57,050 nucleotides of DNA from Shewanella surugensis (GCF_023284005.1 NZ_JAKIKS010000023.1:1-57050), one strand, 5' to 3'; shown: positions 17,235 to 26,923, counted from the stretch's first letter. The notes: a model not told the origin generated them from the letters alone. Numbers and translations are program-made.

Positions 17235-17496
17235 TACCCGTGATACTTCAAGATGCATGTTTTCAGAGCCAGTAAAACCAATCAATTTAAGGCGCATGAT
17301 TGCGGGAATGCAGGCACCGTTTAAAAGCATGCAACACAGAAGTGGTTGGTTTCAATTGCTCCTAACAGGCTGGTTTAAAAGCCTTTTACTCTGCGTTATT
17401 GAGCATTAACTTAGAATCACTAGGTCATATGCTACAAGCCTTGCCTACAAGGCTTTTAATTCCAGCTGAATCCTGCATCTTGAAGTATCACGGGTA
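17235..17496 (+). repeat. MITE-like inverted-repeat element, copy A (262 bp)
   Basis: The ends carry 23-bp terminal inverted repeats: TACCCGTGATACTTCAAG plus ATGCA at 17235-17257 and its reverse complement at 17474-17496. The interior matches the copy at 51366-51676 read in reverse, except that copy A lacks about 50 bp in the middle. Both ends show TA, as expected for insertion at TA sites by IS630/mariner-type transposases, though no transposase is present. It separates moaD from moaC. A short open frame crosses it but is not a gene. Confidence 0.9.
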
Positions 17497-17653
17497 TAGG
17501 CTTACAGGAACTAGCAATATTATCGCATATAAACAAAAATAATGAGTCCGATAAAATCACTATGGAGTCATTTACTTCATGCTGAATACTTTGTTTGTTG
17601 AACACCATAAGATGATATAAATCCTTCATTATCAGATTAAGAAAAATGAAGGC

Positions 17654-18133
17654 TTATGCCAAGCTAAAATCACCTGACTTGCCGCCCTTTTTTTCCACTA
17701 AACGTATCTGGGAAATCACCATGTCTTTTTGGACTGCTTTACACATATCATAAATCGTTAATACCGCTATCGAAGCAGCCGTCAATGCTTCCATTTCAAC
17801 CCCCGTTTTTCCAGACAACTTACATAAGCTAGTGATCTTAACTCGCTGTTTTTCGGGCTCAGCTTCAATATTCACTTCCACTTTCGTTAGCATTAAAGGG
17901 TGACATAATGGAATTAAGTCAGATGTCTTTTTTGCCGCCTGGATCCCCGCGATTCTCGCCGTCGCAAACACATCGCCTTTATGATGACGCCCCTCAATGA
18001 TCATCGCCAGGGTTTCAGGTGACATTTCAATAAAAGCCTGTGCGCTGGCTTCTCGTTGAGTAATTTTTTTTTCAGTTACATCAACCATATGTGCATTACC
18101 ATCAGCATTGATATGCGTGAGATTTTTCGTCAT
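17654..18133 (-). CDS. moaC: Cyclic pyranopterin monophosphate synthase accessory protein
   Basis: From the ATG at 18133 the protein is 159 residues. [15 protein letters not shown] at the start, [48 protein letters not shown] and the terminal KSGD are all MoaC signatures. With MoaA it converts GTP to cyclic pyranopterin monophosphate. AGGT about nine bases upstream sets the start; an upstream GTG two codons earlier is less likely. It lies about 110 bp after moaA on the same strand, possibly co-transcribed. Confidence 0.96.
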   Translation of the reverse strand: MTKNLTHINADGNAHMVDVTEKKITQREASAQAFIEMSPETLAMIIEGRHHKGDVFATARIAGIQAAKKTSDLIPLCHPLMLTKVEVNIEAEPEKQRVKITSLCKLSGKTGVEMEALTAASIAVLTIYDMCKAVQKDMVISQIRLVEKKGGKSGDFSLA

Positions 18134-18247
18134 TATCACTTTACCTGTATTACTGTTTTAGTTTGTTTTTTTGGGTAGCATGTCGAGTCTATCATCATTT
18201 AAAGTGCAGAAAATTGATCACCAACAATCAAATATACTCTATATAAA

Positions 18248-19228
18248 CTAACCACCAATAGACGCTAAGTGTTGAGTCACCCCTGTGACACCTTGGTGTA
18301 AAAAATGCGTTTGTTTTTTTGTCACTAGCTGCCCATGTAATCGCGCAATCAATTCAGCTTGCTGTAATGGTGAAACTAATAGGTCCCTTAACGTCACACC
18401 ATACTCAGTAAACAAGCATAAATGTAATTTCCCCTTCGCCGACACTCGTAAACGATTACAACTGGCACAAAAGTTCTTCTCATAAGGCATTATTAAGCCT
18501 ATTCTGCCTAAATAGTCAGGGTGACTAAAATTTTGGGCAGGGCCATCAGCAATATTAACCGGATCCAATTGCCAGCCTTGCTGCAATAACCATGTTTTAA
18601 TCTGACGTCCGGCCACATGATGTTGTTGAAAATAATCACTCCCCAATCCCGTCTCCATGAGTTCAATAAACCTCAAATCAATCGGCGTTGTTTTAATCCA
18701 ATTCAAAAACTGGGGTAAAGCTTGATCATTCAAACCTTTAAGTAAAACAGCATTAATTTTAACTCTATCAAAGCCCACCTCTAATGCAGTATCAATTCCT
18801 TGCATCACTTGATGAAACTTATTTTCCCCTGTTATTTGATAAAATAAACGCGGATCTAAACTATCCACTGACACATTGATATTTCTCAGCCCAGCCTCAT
18901 ACCAAGTCTTAGCATGTTTAGCCAAACGATCACCATTAGTCGTCGTCGCCAATGTTGTTATTTTTTGATTGTCAGCAATTATACGAATAATATCCGTAAA
19001 ATCTCGACGCAAAGATGGCTCACCACCGGTAATACGAATTTTTTGTGTACCAACTTGCGAAAAAGCACTCACCAGATGTGATATTTCACTCAAGGTTAAA
19101 AACTGTGGCTTACCCGAACTTTGATATCCGTCAGGTAAACAGTATCCACACTTAAAGTTACACACGTCAGTCACTGATAAACGTAAATAATGGAATCTTC
19201 GACCAAAATTATCTTGTAATTGAGACAT
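18248..19228 (-). CDS. moaA: GTP 3',8-cyclase (radical SAM)
   Basis: From the ATG at 19228, 326 residues. The radical SAM cluster is CNFKCGYC (Cys23, 27, 30), the second 4Fe-4S site lies in [18 protein letters not shown], and the protein ends in the conserved GG tail needed for activity. It catalyses the first step of molybdopterin synthesis. I chose 19228 over an ATG 33 bases upstream because AAGG is well spaced there and [12 protein letters not shown] is the usual N-terminus. It heads the leftward Mo-cofactor/Mo-transport run and is divergent from the ETF-QO gene. Confidence 0.96.
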   Translation of the reverse strand: MSQLQDNFGRRFHYLRLSVTDVCNFKCGYCLPDGYQSSGKPQFLTLSEISHLVSAFSQVGTQKIRITGGEPSLRRDFTDIIRIIADNQKITTLATTTNGDRLAKHAKTWYEAGLRNINVSVDSLDPRLFYQITGENKFHQVMQGIDTALEVGFDRVKINAVLLKGLNDQALPQFLNWIKTTPIDLRFIELMETGLGSDYFQQHHVAGRQIKTWLLQQGWQLDPVNIADGPAQNFSHPDYLGRIGLIMPYEKNFCASCNRLRVSAKGKLHLCLFTEYGVTLRDLLVSPLQQAELIARLHGQLVTKKQTHFLHQGVTGVTQHLASIGG

Positions 19229-19602
19229 TTGACCTTTCCCGGAAGGAAGTGAGTGAAGCATTCCTACACATTTGTATCATCTTCAAAACAAATAAACCTC
19301 CCAAAACTCACATAATAAATAAAAAAAGCGGAATTTCATTATGCTGATTATAGGCTGAAACAGACCTGCAACCCTAGCGTTAAAAGGGTATTTATTATGC
19401 CATAATGAACATGCGTAGCGATTTTTTGACACTTGCAGACAGATAATAATGCACTAAGCTCTCGGTTCAAATGCCTTAATGACTGTGCCGAAGTTAAAAA
19501 TTCAGGTAAGGTAAGCCTATAAATTAAAACACCCGTTTATATCAGGTACCACTAAAAATGCCAATGATAACCATCGGGGAAAGGTAAAGATGAGGTGAAC
19601 TG
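19229..19602. other. Divergent intergenic region between moaA and the ETF-QO gene
   Basis: About 370 bp with no gene. It must hold promoters in both directions. A GCATAATAAA / TTTATTATGC-type dyad lies around 19391-19410. I looked for a molybdenum-cofactor riboswitch upstream of moaA and did not see one. Nothing else could be supported. Confidence 0.4.
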
Positions 19603-21252
19603 ATGGAACGTGAATCAATGGAATTTGACGTTGTCATAGTCGGAGCTGGACCTTCGGGATTAGCGACAGCATGTCGATTAATGCAAATATCTAAAGATTG
19701 TGGCCAAGACATTTCAATTTGTGTGGTCGAAAAAGGCTCAGAAGTCGGCGCTCACATTTTGTCAGGGGCCATTTTTGAATCCGATGTGTTAGAAGAACTG
19801 TTTGCAAATTGGCACGAAATGAATGCGCCCTTAAACACAGCCGTAACGAGTGACGAAATTCACCTGCTAAAATCCGCTGACAAATCAAAACTGCTTCCCA
19901 ATGCCATAATTCCTAAGACCATGCACAATAAAGGCAACTACATAATTAGCCTAGGAAACCTCTGTCGCTGGTTAGCTGAGCAAGCCGAAAATTTAGGTGT
20001 CGAGATATTCCCAGGATTCCCTGCGAGTCAGTTACTCTATAATGAGGATGGCAGTGTTAAAGGGATCATTATTGGTGATATGGGAATGGGGGCCGATGGT
20101 GAACCTAAAGACAGCTATGAACCGGGAATGGAACTGCATGCCAAATACACCGTATTCAGTGAAGGTTGCCGAGGCCATTTAGGCAAAGAACTGATTAACA
20201 AGTACCAATTAGATAAAAATAAAACGCCACAACATTATGGACTAGGCTTTAAAGAAATGTGGAAAATCCCTGCCGATCAGCATCAATTAGGCAAGGTCGT
20301 ACATACTGCTGGCTGGCCGTTAACTGAAGGTTCATCAGGCGGTGGATTTCTCTATCATTTAGAAGATAATCAAGTCGCTGTGGGTTTAATCGTCGATCTT
20401 AACTATAAAAATCCACACCTCAGTCCATTTGATGAGTTTCAACGCTATAAAACCCATCCCATTATCGCCCAAACATTGCAAAATGGAGAACGTACCGCTT
20501 ATGGCGCGCGTGCCATTACTAAAGGAGGCCTGAATTCACTGCCTAAAATGAGCTTTCCAGGTGGCCTCATTATCGGTTGTAATGCGGGTACCCTGAATTT
20601 TGCCAAAATCAAAGGCACCCATACCGCAATGAAAAGTGGCATATTGGCCGCTGAGACATTAGCAAGAGCCTTCATGGCGGGAGTTGAAGCAGGAAAAGAC
20701 TTAAACAGTTATCAAGAACGGTTTGAAGAAAGCTGGCTTAAAGATGAACTATATCGTTCTCGTAACTTTGGTCCTGCCATGCATAAGTTTGGGACTTTGT
20801 TAGGCGGTGCCTTTAACTATATCGATCAAAACTGGTTTGGCGGACGCTGTCCTATCACGCTGAAAGATCAAACACCTGATTATGCTCAAATGGCACCATC
20901 CAATGCTTACAATAAAATCGACTACCCTAAACCAGATGGGAAGCTGAGTTTCGATAAATCATCTTCAGTTTATTTATCAAATACTTATCACGAAGAAGAT
21001 CAGCCTTGCCATTTAAAATTGAATGATCCGAACATCCCTATCAACATCAATTTAGTGAAATTTGATGAACCCGCTCAGCGTTATTGTCCGGCAGGCGTGT
21101 ATGAAGTCGTGCAAGAGCAGGGAGAAGACAAATTTGTCATTAACGGTCAAAATTGTATTCATTGCAAAACGTGTGACATCAAAGATCCAAGTCAAAATAT
21201 CACTTGGGTCACCCCTGAAGGGGGCGGCGGTCCCAACTACCCCAATATGTAA
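19603..21252 (+). CDS. Electron transfer flavoprotein-ubiquinone oxidoreductase
   Basis: The 549-residue protein has an N-terminal FAD-binding Rossmann motif (VGAGPSGLATA near 12-22), LSGAIFES, and the GALPxx-like GGLIIGCNAGTLNFAKIKGTHTAMKSG region. The C-terminal ferredoxin-like domain carries CPAGVYEV and CIHCKTCDIKDPSQNITWVTPEG, giving the four cysteines for one 4Fe-4S cluster. It passes electrons from ETF (fatty acid and amino acid oxidation) to the quinone pool at the inner membrane. GAGGTG five bases before the ATG sets the start. The length matches the family. The ETF alpha/beta genes are not in this window. Confidence 0.96.
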   Translation: MERESMEFDVVIVGAGPSGLATACRLMQISKDCGQDISICVVEKGSEVGAHILSGAIFESDVLEELFANWHEMNAPLNTAVTSDEIHLLKSADKSKLLPNAIIPKTMHNKGNYIISLGNLCRWLAEQAENLGVEIFPGFPASQLLYNEDGSVKGIIIGDMGMGADGEPKDSYEPGMELHAKYTVFSEGCRGHLGKELINKYQLDKNKTPQHYGLGFKEMWKIPADQHQLGKVVHTAGWPLTEGSSGGGFLYHLEDNQVAVGLIVDLNYKNPHLSPFDEFQRYKTHPIIAQTLQNGERTAYGARAITKGGLNSLPKMSFPGGLIIGCNAGTLNFAKIKGTHTAMKSGILAAETLARAFMAGVEAGKDLNSYQERFEESWLKDELYRSRNFGPAMHKFGTLLGGAFNYIDQNWFGGRCPITLKDQTPDYAQMAPSNAYNKIDYPKPDGKLSFDKSSSVYLSNTYHEEDQPCHLKLNDPNIPININLVKFDEPAQRYCPAGVYEVVQEQGEDKFVINGQNCIHCKTCDIKDPSQNITWVTPEGGGGPNYPNM

Positions 21253-21305
21253 ACGATAAAAATAAAAAGAATGGCCTGTCATTTACCGCCATGCCATTCT
21301 ATTCA

Positions 21306-21995
21306 TTAGCTGCCGTATAAACGCATCTGCCAATTTTCAATAACGCCCGTGGATAATCTTTTTTCTACACTTTTTTTCCAGCTATGGGCAAGTCCTGTAC
21401 AAGTGGCTAGCTGCTGATAACCTTGCGCATTGAACTCCTGAGCAAAATACAGTTTAATCGCTTCTGCAACACTAATATCCGATATTCTTTCTTGTAGAAC
21501 AAGCGCGTCAGACTCCAAGATCATTCCGGGGGTGATCACTCGATATAACCAGCCGCAACGTTGACTCGTTTGCATAGCAAGCGCCAATTCTCTGCTACCA
21601 AATTGCAAATTAACTTTAAAGCAAGGGGATCTAGGCTGTGAAACTTGTAAAATAGTGCTCCCAATGCGAATAATATCGCCAATATTAATTTGGTTTTCAT
21701 CTAAGCCTACCGAACTAATATTTTCGCCCATTTGAGGGCTATCTTCAACTCTATTAAAGAGTTGCATACGTCTAAAATAGCTATAATGTTCTCTCGGATA
21801 ATGATGTACCACTCTATCCTCGCCACCATGGAAGCGTTTATCCGCTTGCTCATCTCCAACGATTCTATCAAGTTGCACCTCTAATGAATCAACTCGAATT
21901 TTATGCCCCATTCCAGTGCTAACCCCTGACAGAGATTGAATAGACTCACCTTGATATAAACCCGATAAACGCTGTATTAACACCTTATCTTCCAT
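21306..21995 (-). CDS. MOSC-domain protein, YiiM type
   Basis: From the ATG at 21995 (229 residues), preferred over an ATG 18 bases upstream because only the later one has GGAG at suitable spacing. GDEQADKRFHGGEDRVVHHYPREHY is the diagnostic start of YiiM-type MOSC proteins, followed by the conserved Cys in QPRSPCFKVNLQFG, which ligates the molybdenum cofactor. E. coli YiiM reduces N-hydroxylated bases such as 6-hydroxylaminopurine. Its dependence on Moco is consistent with the nearby moa/mod cluster. Confidence 0.88.
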   Translation of the reverse strand: MEDKVLIQRLSGLYQGESIQSLSGVSTGMGHKIRVDSLEVQLDRIVGDEQADKRFHGGEDRVVHHYPREHYSYFRRMQLFNRVEDSPQMGENISSVGLDENQINIGDIIRIGSTILQVSQPRSPCFKVNLQFGSRELALAMQTSQRCGWLYRVITPGMILESDALVLQERISDISVAEAIKLYFAQEFNAQGYQQLATCTGLAHSWKKSVEKRLSTGVIENWQMRLYGS

Positions 21996-22032
21996 TGATA
22001 AACTTCTCCCCATTCAAAAATACAATAAAAAG

Positions 22033-22890
22033 CTAATATCCTAAAGTCCCTTCATTCTGCAAGTACTGTTTCAAACCAACACCAGGAATTGATGTCTGGG
22101 ATGCTACACTAAAAGTGGACCAGATTGCTGCTTCTTGCATGGCTGTATCTATGTTGTCCCCCTTAGTTAAACCATGAATTAACCCCGCAGCATAAGCATC
22201 TCCAGCTCCTGTCGTATCACAAACCTTGGCCTGTCTTGCACTCACCTGAATCATGCCCGTTGGAGTGTACAGTTTTGCGCCTAAGCCACCATCAGTGACA
22301 ATAAAATACTGTAACTGCATGCCCGCAATGTCACGAGCGAATAGCCAAGGTGATTGCTGACAACGTCCTTTAAAATCACTTTCAGATGTGATCAACACAT
22401 GGGCATCACGCCTTCTATTATCTTTCGCCAGCTGAGTCACGACTAAACAATCTATCATCGCTTCGGCTGTCCATTGACCTAGCCCTTCAGCCGATGAATT
22501 GACATACAACACATCAATGTTTTTCCAGTCAGGCATAATCGGTAATGTCAACGGAACGCGCATTGGACGTAAAATAGTCCTCTCTCCGTCAGGCGCCATC
22601 ATCAGTAACATTTCACAAGTCATTCCACCGTGACGCTGGACCTGATGACAATCCACGCCATGAGAAATGGCCTCTTTTAATAGCCAATCACCTTTGTCAT
22701 CATTACCGACTTGACTCACCAATTGAACACAATGTTCGGCCCAAACTAAGCCGATCCCTGTATTGGCCCCCCCGCCTCCTAAGCGTATACCTTGTTCCTG
22801 GTAATAAAATCGGCCGCCAGTATGAAGTGCTGCCGGCAATTGCAATACACGATCGCAATTTAAATTAGCCACAAGCAAAATATTCGCCAT
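22033..22890 (-). CDS. PfkB-family kinase, possibly ribo- or nucleoside kinase
   Basis: From the ATG at 22890 (MANILLVANLNCDRV) the protein is 285 residues; AGGA lies about eight bases upstream, and the 31 codons before it lack a good start. GGGGANTGIGLVWAE is the substrate-side glycine-rich motif and DTTGAGDAYAAGLIHG the catalytic anion-hole motif of ribokinase-type enzymes. It is divergent from, and about 150 bp away from, a nucleoside hydrolase gene: hydrolase-released ribose or a nucleoside would be a fitting substrate, but this is inference from context. The protein is complete. Confidence 0.85.
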   Translation of the reverse strand: MANILLVANLNCDRVLQLPAALHTGGRFYYQEQGIRLGGGGANTGIGLVWAEHCVQLVSQVGNDDKGDWLLKEAISHGVDCHQVQRHGGMTCEMLLMMAPDGERTILRPMRVPLTLPIMPDWKNIDVLYVNSSAEGLGQWTAEAMIDCLVVTQLAKDNRRRDAHVLITSESDFKGRCQQSPWLFARDIAGMQLQYFIVTDGGLGAKLYTPTGMIQVSARQAKVCDTTGAGDAYAAGLIHGLTKGDNIDTAMQEAAIWSTFSVASQTSIPGVGLKQYLQNEGTLGY

Positions 22891-23044
22891 ATCGGCATCC
22901 TGATTAAAAGTTCGTATCCTTAAAGGGTAAGGGATTTGAATATAAGAACCAAGTGTAAACCAACAAAAATCAACCATACACATAGCCTTTTAGTACTCAA
23001 TATCCCACAATGGATTATCGCCCATTTATTTGAAGTACATAAAA

Positions 23045-24031
23045 ATGACTAAAAAAATTATTTTAGACACCGATCCGGGTATCGATGATGCTATGGCTAT
23101 CATTTTTGCCGAGGCAAGTCCTGATCTCGAGCTCAAAGCACTCACTACAGTCTATGGTAATACTGATATTGATAATGCAATAAATAATGCTTTGTACCTA
23201 AAAGAAAAGTATCAACTAGCTGCTGATGTGGTAAAAGGAGCCAGCCTGCCTCTGTCTGGTATTCCGAAAGCCCCAGTGATAAAAGTTCATGGAGAAACAG
23301 GTTTTGGTTATATCAAAGTCGCTAAACAAACCAACGCCAGTATCGATTCACGCTCCGCAGCTCAATATATTATCGATGCCGTTAAAGCAGAGCCAGGAGA
23401 AATCACCCTTGTTGCCGTTGGACCACTAACCAATTTAGCCCTCGCCTTACAAGATTCACCTGAGATAACAGCTTTGGTCAAAGAAGTCGTTATCATGGGC
23501 GCCGCTTTTGGGATGAATGAACACCGCGGTAATGTGACTCCCTATGCCGAAGCCAATATCCATGCCGATCCCCAAGCCGCCGATCTTGTTTTTGCTGCCG
23601 ACTGGCCAGTAACCGTTATAGGCCTTGATGTCACAAAAGAGAGTCTTTTTACCGAGCAATACCTCACTGATATCAAAGACAGCACTCAAGAAGTCGGTCA
23701 ATTTATTTGGGATATTAGTCAATATTATTTAGAATTTTATGCACAAATAACGGGATCTCATTCCTGTCATGTACACGATCCTTCAGCCATTGCCTATGTC
23801 ATCTCTCCCTCTCTATTCACTTTTCGTGAAGGCCCTATTAATGCGATCACATCCGGTCCAGCCATAGGGCATACGATACAAAAGTTCGACCAACAACAGT
23901 ATATGAATGATCCTTGGTCACCCAGGCGTTCACATCAAGTTGGCGCAAGCGTCCAAAGTAAACAATTATTAGCACTTTATAAAAAGACCATCATCGATTA
24001 CGACAAAGCCTTGTCAAATAAAAACCGTTAA
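23045..24031 (+). CDS. Inosine-uridine preferring nucleoside hydrolase family protein
   Basis: From the ATG at 23045 the protein has 328 residues. The metal-binding signature DTDPGIDDAM is at residues 8-17, with further family motifs VAVGPLTNLALAL, NIHADPQAADLVF and the C-terminal HDPSAIAYVISPSLF (His-Asp). It cleaves the N-glycosidic bond of nucleosides to free base and ribose, for nucleoside salvage or catabolism. The upstream in-frame TTG is unlikely. It is divergent from the PfkB kinase, probably sharing a control region. Confidence 0.93.
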   Translation: MTKKIILDTDPGIDDAMAIIFAEASPDLELKALTTVYGNTDIDNAINNALYLKEKYQLAADVVKGASLPLSGIPKAPVIKVHGETGFGYIKVAKQTNASIDSRSAAQYIIDAVKAEPGEITLVAVGPLTNLALALQDSPEITALVKEVVIMGAAFGMNEHRGNVTPYAEANIHADPQAADLVFAADWPVTVIGLDVTKESLFTEQYLTDIKDSTQEVGQFIWDISQYYLEFYAQITGSHSCHVHDPSAIAYVISPSLFTFREGPINAITSGPAIGHTIQKFDQQQYMNDPWSPRRSHQVGASVQSKQLLALYKKTIIDYDKALSNKNR

Positions 24032-24106
24032 TAACGTGTAAATAGACAATCTTTTTCAGAATGTATTGTCTATTCTTATCGTCAATCTACATTTTAAGGA
24101 TCGATT

Positions 24107-24361
24107 ATGCGTAAAATTATTGGTATAGCTTCTATTATTTTTTCAGTCGCAGCCTTAGCTGGCTGCTCTCCTGAAAAAGCACCTGAAAAACAGCCTGAAA
24201 AATTAGGACTAAAAAATCCAGCTTCCCAATACTGTGTTTCCTTAGGCGGTTCGTTAGACATTAAAACGGAGAAAACTGGACAAGTTGGATACTGTACACT
24301 TCCAGGAGGCAAAGTCATTGAAGAATGGACGCTCTTCAGACGGGATCATCCAACCGATTAG
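24107..24361 (+). CDS. Small DUF333-family lipoprotein
   Basis: The 84-residue protein has a signal peptide with lipobox LAGC (Cys20), a Pro/Lys/Glu-rich linker, and one DUF333 domain: NPASQYCVSLGGSL, GQVGYCTLPGGKVIEEWTLFRRD. The two invariant cysteines of the domain may form a disulfide. The family is widespread in proteobacterial envelopes and its role is unknown. A good ribosome site (AAGGA) precedes the ATG. It is followed by a long hairpin. Confidence 0.9.
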   Translation: MRKIIGIASIIFSVAALAGCSPEKAPEKQPEKLGLKNPASQYCVSLGGSLDIKTEKTGQVGYCTLPGGKVIEEWTLFRRDHPTD

Positions 24362-24365
24362 CTAA

Positions 24366-24409
24366 TACTCAAACTCATTGAAAGCGCATGTTTTCAATGA
24401 GCTTGAGTA
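24366..24409 (+). terminator. Hairpin after the DUF333 lipoprotein gene
   Basis: TACTCAAACTCATTGAAA pairs with TTTCAATGAGCTTGAGTA, 17 of 18 positions, around an 8-base loop. It starts five bases after the stop codon. It lacks a proper T-run (TATATACC follows), so it may be an mRNA-stabilising 3' hairpin rather than a strong terminator. Confidence 0.5.
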
Positions 24410-24442
24410 TATACCCAAGCAAAGCGGACTTAAGTCTATTTA

Positions 24443-24476
24443 TTAAAAAAGTGTCTTGACCAAGACCAAGACACTT
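24443..24476 (-). terminator. Rho-independent terminator of gltS
   Basis: AAGTGTCTTG (24449-24458) and CAAGACACTT (24467-24476) form a perfect 10-bp stem. On the minus strand it is followed by a run of T (the A run at 24445-24450), as expected for a terminator of the leftward gltS gene about 70 bp upstream. Confidence 0.8.
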
Positions 24477-24547
24477 AGATTTTCATTTATCCCTAACGGA
24501 TATCAATGTGACATAAAGAGACTCTCTCCACTTTTTCACATCTTTAT

Positions 24548-25771
24548 TTAATGAATAAAAGAAATAAAGCCTTGTAATACAATTAAATTAACAATATCAA
24601 TAAAGAATGCACCTACAATAGGAACCACTAAAAAAGCCTGAGGAGAGGGGCCATTTCTCGTCACTAGAGCACCCATATTCAGCACTGCAGTAGGCGTCGC
24701 ACCTAAGCCAAAACCACAATGACCACCCGCCATGACAGCTGCGTCATAGGTCGACCCCATCACTTTAAAGGTGACAAAGTAAGCAAACAAGGCTAATACT
24801 ATAGTTTGAACCAGTAAGATGATCAGTAATGGAACGGCTAAATCTAAAATAGCCCAAAGCTTTAAGCTCATCAGCGCCATAGCAAGAAAGAGTGATAAAG
24901 TAACGGTGCCCAATACATCCACACATTCTTTATTAATTTGATAGCCTTTAATGAACTCACTGATATTGGTGATTGCCACTCCTAAAAATAGTGCATAAAC
25001 AAAATCTGGGATCTGTAACCAACTGATGTGCAGACTATCCACTAATTGATCAATCCAATGAGCGCCCGCCACACAAAACAATAGAATAAATAATGTTTCA
25101 GTGATGCTTTTCGCAGTCACTTTATCTTCTTCTAAGGGATCAAAAGTCACCATATCAGGGTTATCGATATGATGATGTGTGCCCGTCCCAAAAGCAGACT
25201 TTAAATTATTTTTATCAATCAAGCGCTGTGCAACAGGGCCACCAATAATACCGCCCATAACCAAACCAAATGTCGCAGCAGCCATGGCAAGCTCTAAGGT
25301 ATTTAAGCCATATTGTTCTGCAAACGTTTGTGACCAAGCAGCGCCCGTTCCCGCACCACCGGATAACGTTATCGAACCCGCAATCAAGCCCAATAATGAA
25401 TCCAAGCCTAAAACTTTAGCTAGGCTGACGCCTACTACATTTTGAATAATTAAAAAAGCTGATGCTATCGCTAGAAAAAGGACAACTTTCAATCCCCCTT
25501 TCAACAATAATTTATAGCTTGCAGCTAAACCTACCGTACTGAAAAACATTAACATTAACGTGTTTTTCATGGGTAAAGAAAATTCTAAATCTATACGATT
25601 TAAATGTAATATGGTAATAATCGCAGCAATCACTAAACCGCCGACAACGGGTTCAGGAATATTATATTTTCTAAAGCAACTGACATTGCGATTCACTGCA
25701 TGTCCAATGAATAATACTAGAATTGCAATTAAGAATGATTCTAGTTCACCTATAAAATATACCGTATTCAT
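24548..25771 (-). CDS. gltS: Sodium/glutamate symporter
   Basis: The 407-residue inner-membrane protein has about ten to twelve spans. PEPVVGGLVIA near the N-terminus, SITLSGGAGTGAAW in the first pore loop and GGHCGFGLGATPTAVLNM in the second, inverted pore loop, are the signature re-entrant loops of GltS. It imports glutamate with Na+. It is monocistronic, with a clear downstream terminator. The length fits the family (E. coli GltS is 401). Confidence 0.96.
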   Translation of the reverse strand: MNTVYFIGELESFLIAILVLFIGHAVNRNVSCFRKYNIPEPVVGGLVIAAIITILHLNRIDLEFSLPMKNTLMLMFFSTVGLAASYKLLLKGGLKVVLFLAIASAFLIIQNVVGVSLAKVLGLDSLLGLIAGSITLSGGAGTGAAWSQTFAEQYGLNTLELAMAAATFGLVMGGIIGGPVAQRLIDKNNLKSAFGTGTHHHIDNPDMVTFDPLEEDKVTAKSITETLFILLFCVAGAHWIDQLVDSLHISWLQIPDFVYALFLGVAITNISEFIKGYQINKECVDVLGTVTLSLFLAMALMSLKLWAILDLAVPLLIILLVQTIVLALFAYFVTFKVMGSTYDAAVMAGGHCGFGLGATPTAVLNMGALVTRNGPSPQAFLVVPIVGAFFIDIVNLIVLQGFISFIH

Positions 25772-26138
25772 GTTGCTCCTACTCTTAAAAATAGTGATGA
25801 ATAATGATGCTAATATTTATCTCACTAAGTTAATAATGGTTAATTCTTTTTCGATATAAAAACTCGATTAAAAATGGATGCTGTACTAGGACCTGTTTAT
25901 CTGTCGAGATTACATTATATCCAAGATAAAAGCGTTTTAATCGCGACGTAGGGTATGAGGCCTAGTCATTCTAAGTCAATCCCCTACAACAAAGAAAAAA
26001 CACTTTTAATCGATCCCTTCAGGCAGTATTTGTGACTGCAACAAATCATCACCAAAGGTCAACAGAGCCTTATTGCAATGAAAAACCGACCGTTCTGATT
26101 AAAAAAATCCAGTGACAAAAAACAAAATACTGTACACT
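25772..26138. other. Gene-free stretch with a possible diverged repeat
   Basis: No gene seen. At about 25966-25981 CCTAGTCATTCTAAGTCAAT resembles the CCTAGTGATTCTAAGTTAAT word inside the MITE at 51366-51676, and AAAAGCG/TTTTAATCG-type words recur here. It may be a degraded relative of that element, but terminal repeats were not found, so the link is tentative. The gltS promoter must lie in the right part. Confidence 0.35.
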
Positions 26139-26306
26139 TTACGCACTACCATCATCTAAACACACTTCCACTGGCTCAGCATTCACATCCATCGCCACCC
26201 TACCCGCTTTGGCGATATAGGGCGTTTTTCTGCGCCCATTAAGCTTAGCATTTGCTTTTCGAGTTTTACTCATAAATTTCTGAGTAATTTTTTTAGTGCG
26301 ATTCAT
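26139..26306 (-). CDS. Small basic DUF2986-type protein (55 aa)
   Basis: The 55-residue product begins MNRTKKITQKFMSKTRKANA and continues KLNGRRKTPYIAKAGR, then an acidic tail. This is the pattern of the DUF2986 family (MNRRKK..., NxKLNxxxKxxYISKAER), short basic proteins found in Shewanella, Vibrio and relatives. It is too short for a usual ORF cutoff. The function is unknown; the basic head could bind nucleic acid or the ribosome, but this is a guess. It stands alone in a long non-coding stretch. Confidence 0.8.
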   Translation of the reverse strand: MNRTKKITQKFMSKTRKANAKLNGRRKTPYIAKAGRVAMDVNAEPVEVCLDDGSA

Positions 26307-26923
26307 GATGGCGCCCAAACAAAGAATATTCTTACTGATGTGACATTATACTCAAATATTAATAAACTCAGGGATAGCACGCAAAAATATCCGCCTCCAG
26401 AAAACCACCAAGTCCAAATATCAACTAAAAACAAACACTAGAAAAACGTTTTAAATACACAAATCAAATTAAAAAAACAAAAATTACTATTGAAAAACAC
26501 AATGTAAATCTTAGTCAAGCAATCCATCAAACATAGAAACATATGCAAATAACAACTAAACATAATTTAATGTATGAAAAATAAGCTTTCCATGTTGAAT
26601 TAATGACAAAATTTAAATAATTACATGTTGAAAATACCGCTTATTTATTGATAACAATTAATCCCATTAATGATTCAACCAAATGCCTATAAAGTCCTAT
26701 TAAAATAACGATGAAATCACTCTTAATAAATTATCAAGTCCCTTTTAATGTCATTTTCACCACTAGAGACTGTAACAATGTCCTAAATAGATACGTTAGG
26801 CACTAACTTTTCAGAAAATAACGCGGTAAGATGCAGCATATTCTTTGACTGAAAAAGACTCGCTTCAGTCGCTTAGATATACCATCAACCACTCGATATT
26901 TACTGATAATCAAGAGCATTTGA
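26307..26923. other. Very AT-rich gene-free leader before the first glycosyltransferase gene
   Basis: About 620 bp, more AT-rich than its surroundings, with many A-tracts and no supported ORF. Repeats of CATGTTGAA occur at about 26592-26630. It probably holds the promoter and a long 5' leader of the rightward glycosyltransferase gene, and may mark the edge of an LPS region that varies between strains. Confidence 0.4.

Noticed and set aside
17212..17409. 65-codon plus-strand frame
   Set aside because: It runs into and through the MITE and its sequence is that of the repeat; no coding signal.
19229..19602. Molybdenum-cofactor riboswitch upstream of moaA
   Set aside because: I could not fit the known stem arrangement in this leader; no claim can be made without a covariance search.
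26821..26840. GCGGTAAGATG as an RfaH ops element before the LPS genes
   Set aside because: Only the GCGGTA core matches, and the expected leading JUMPstart hairpin is missing.
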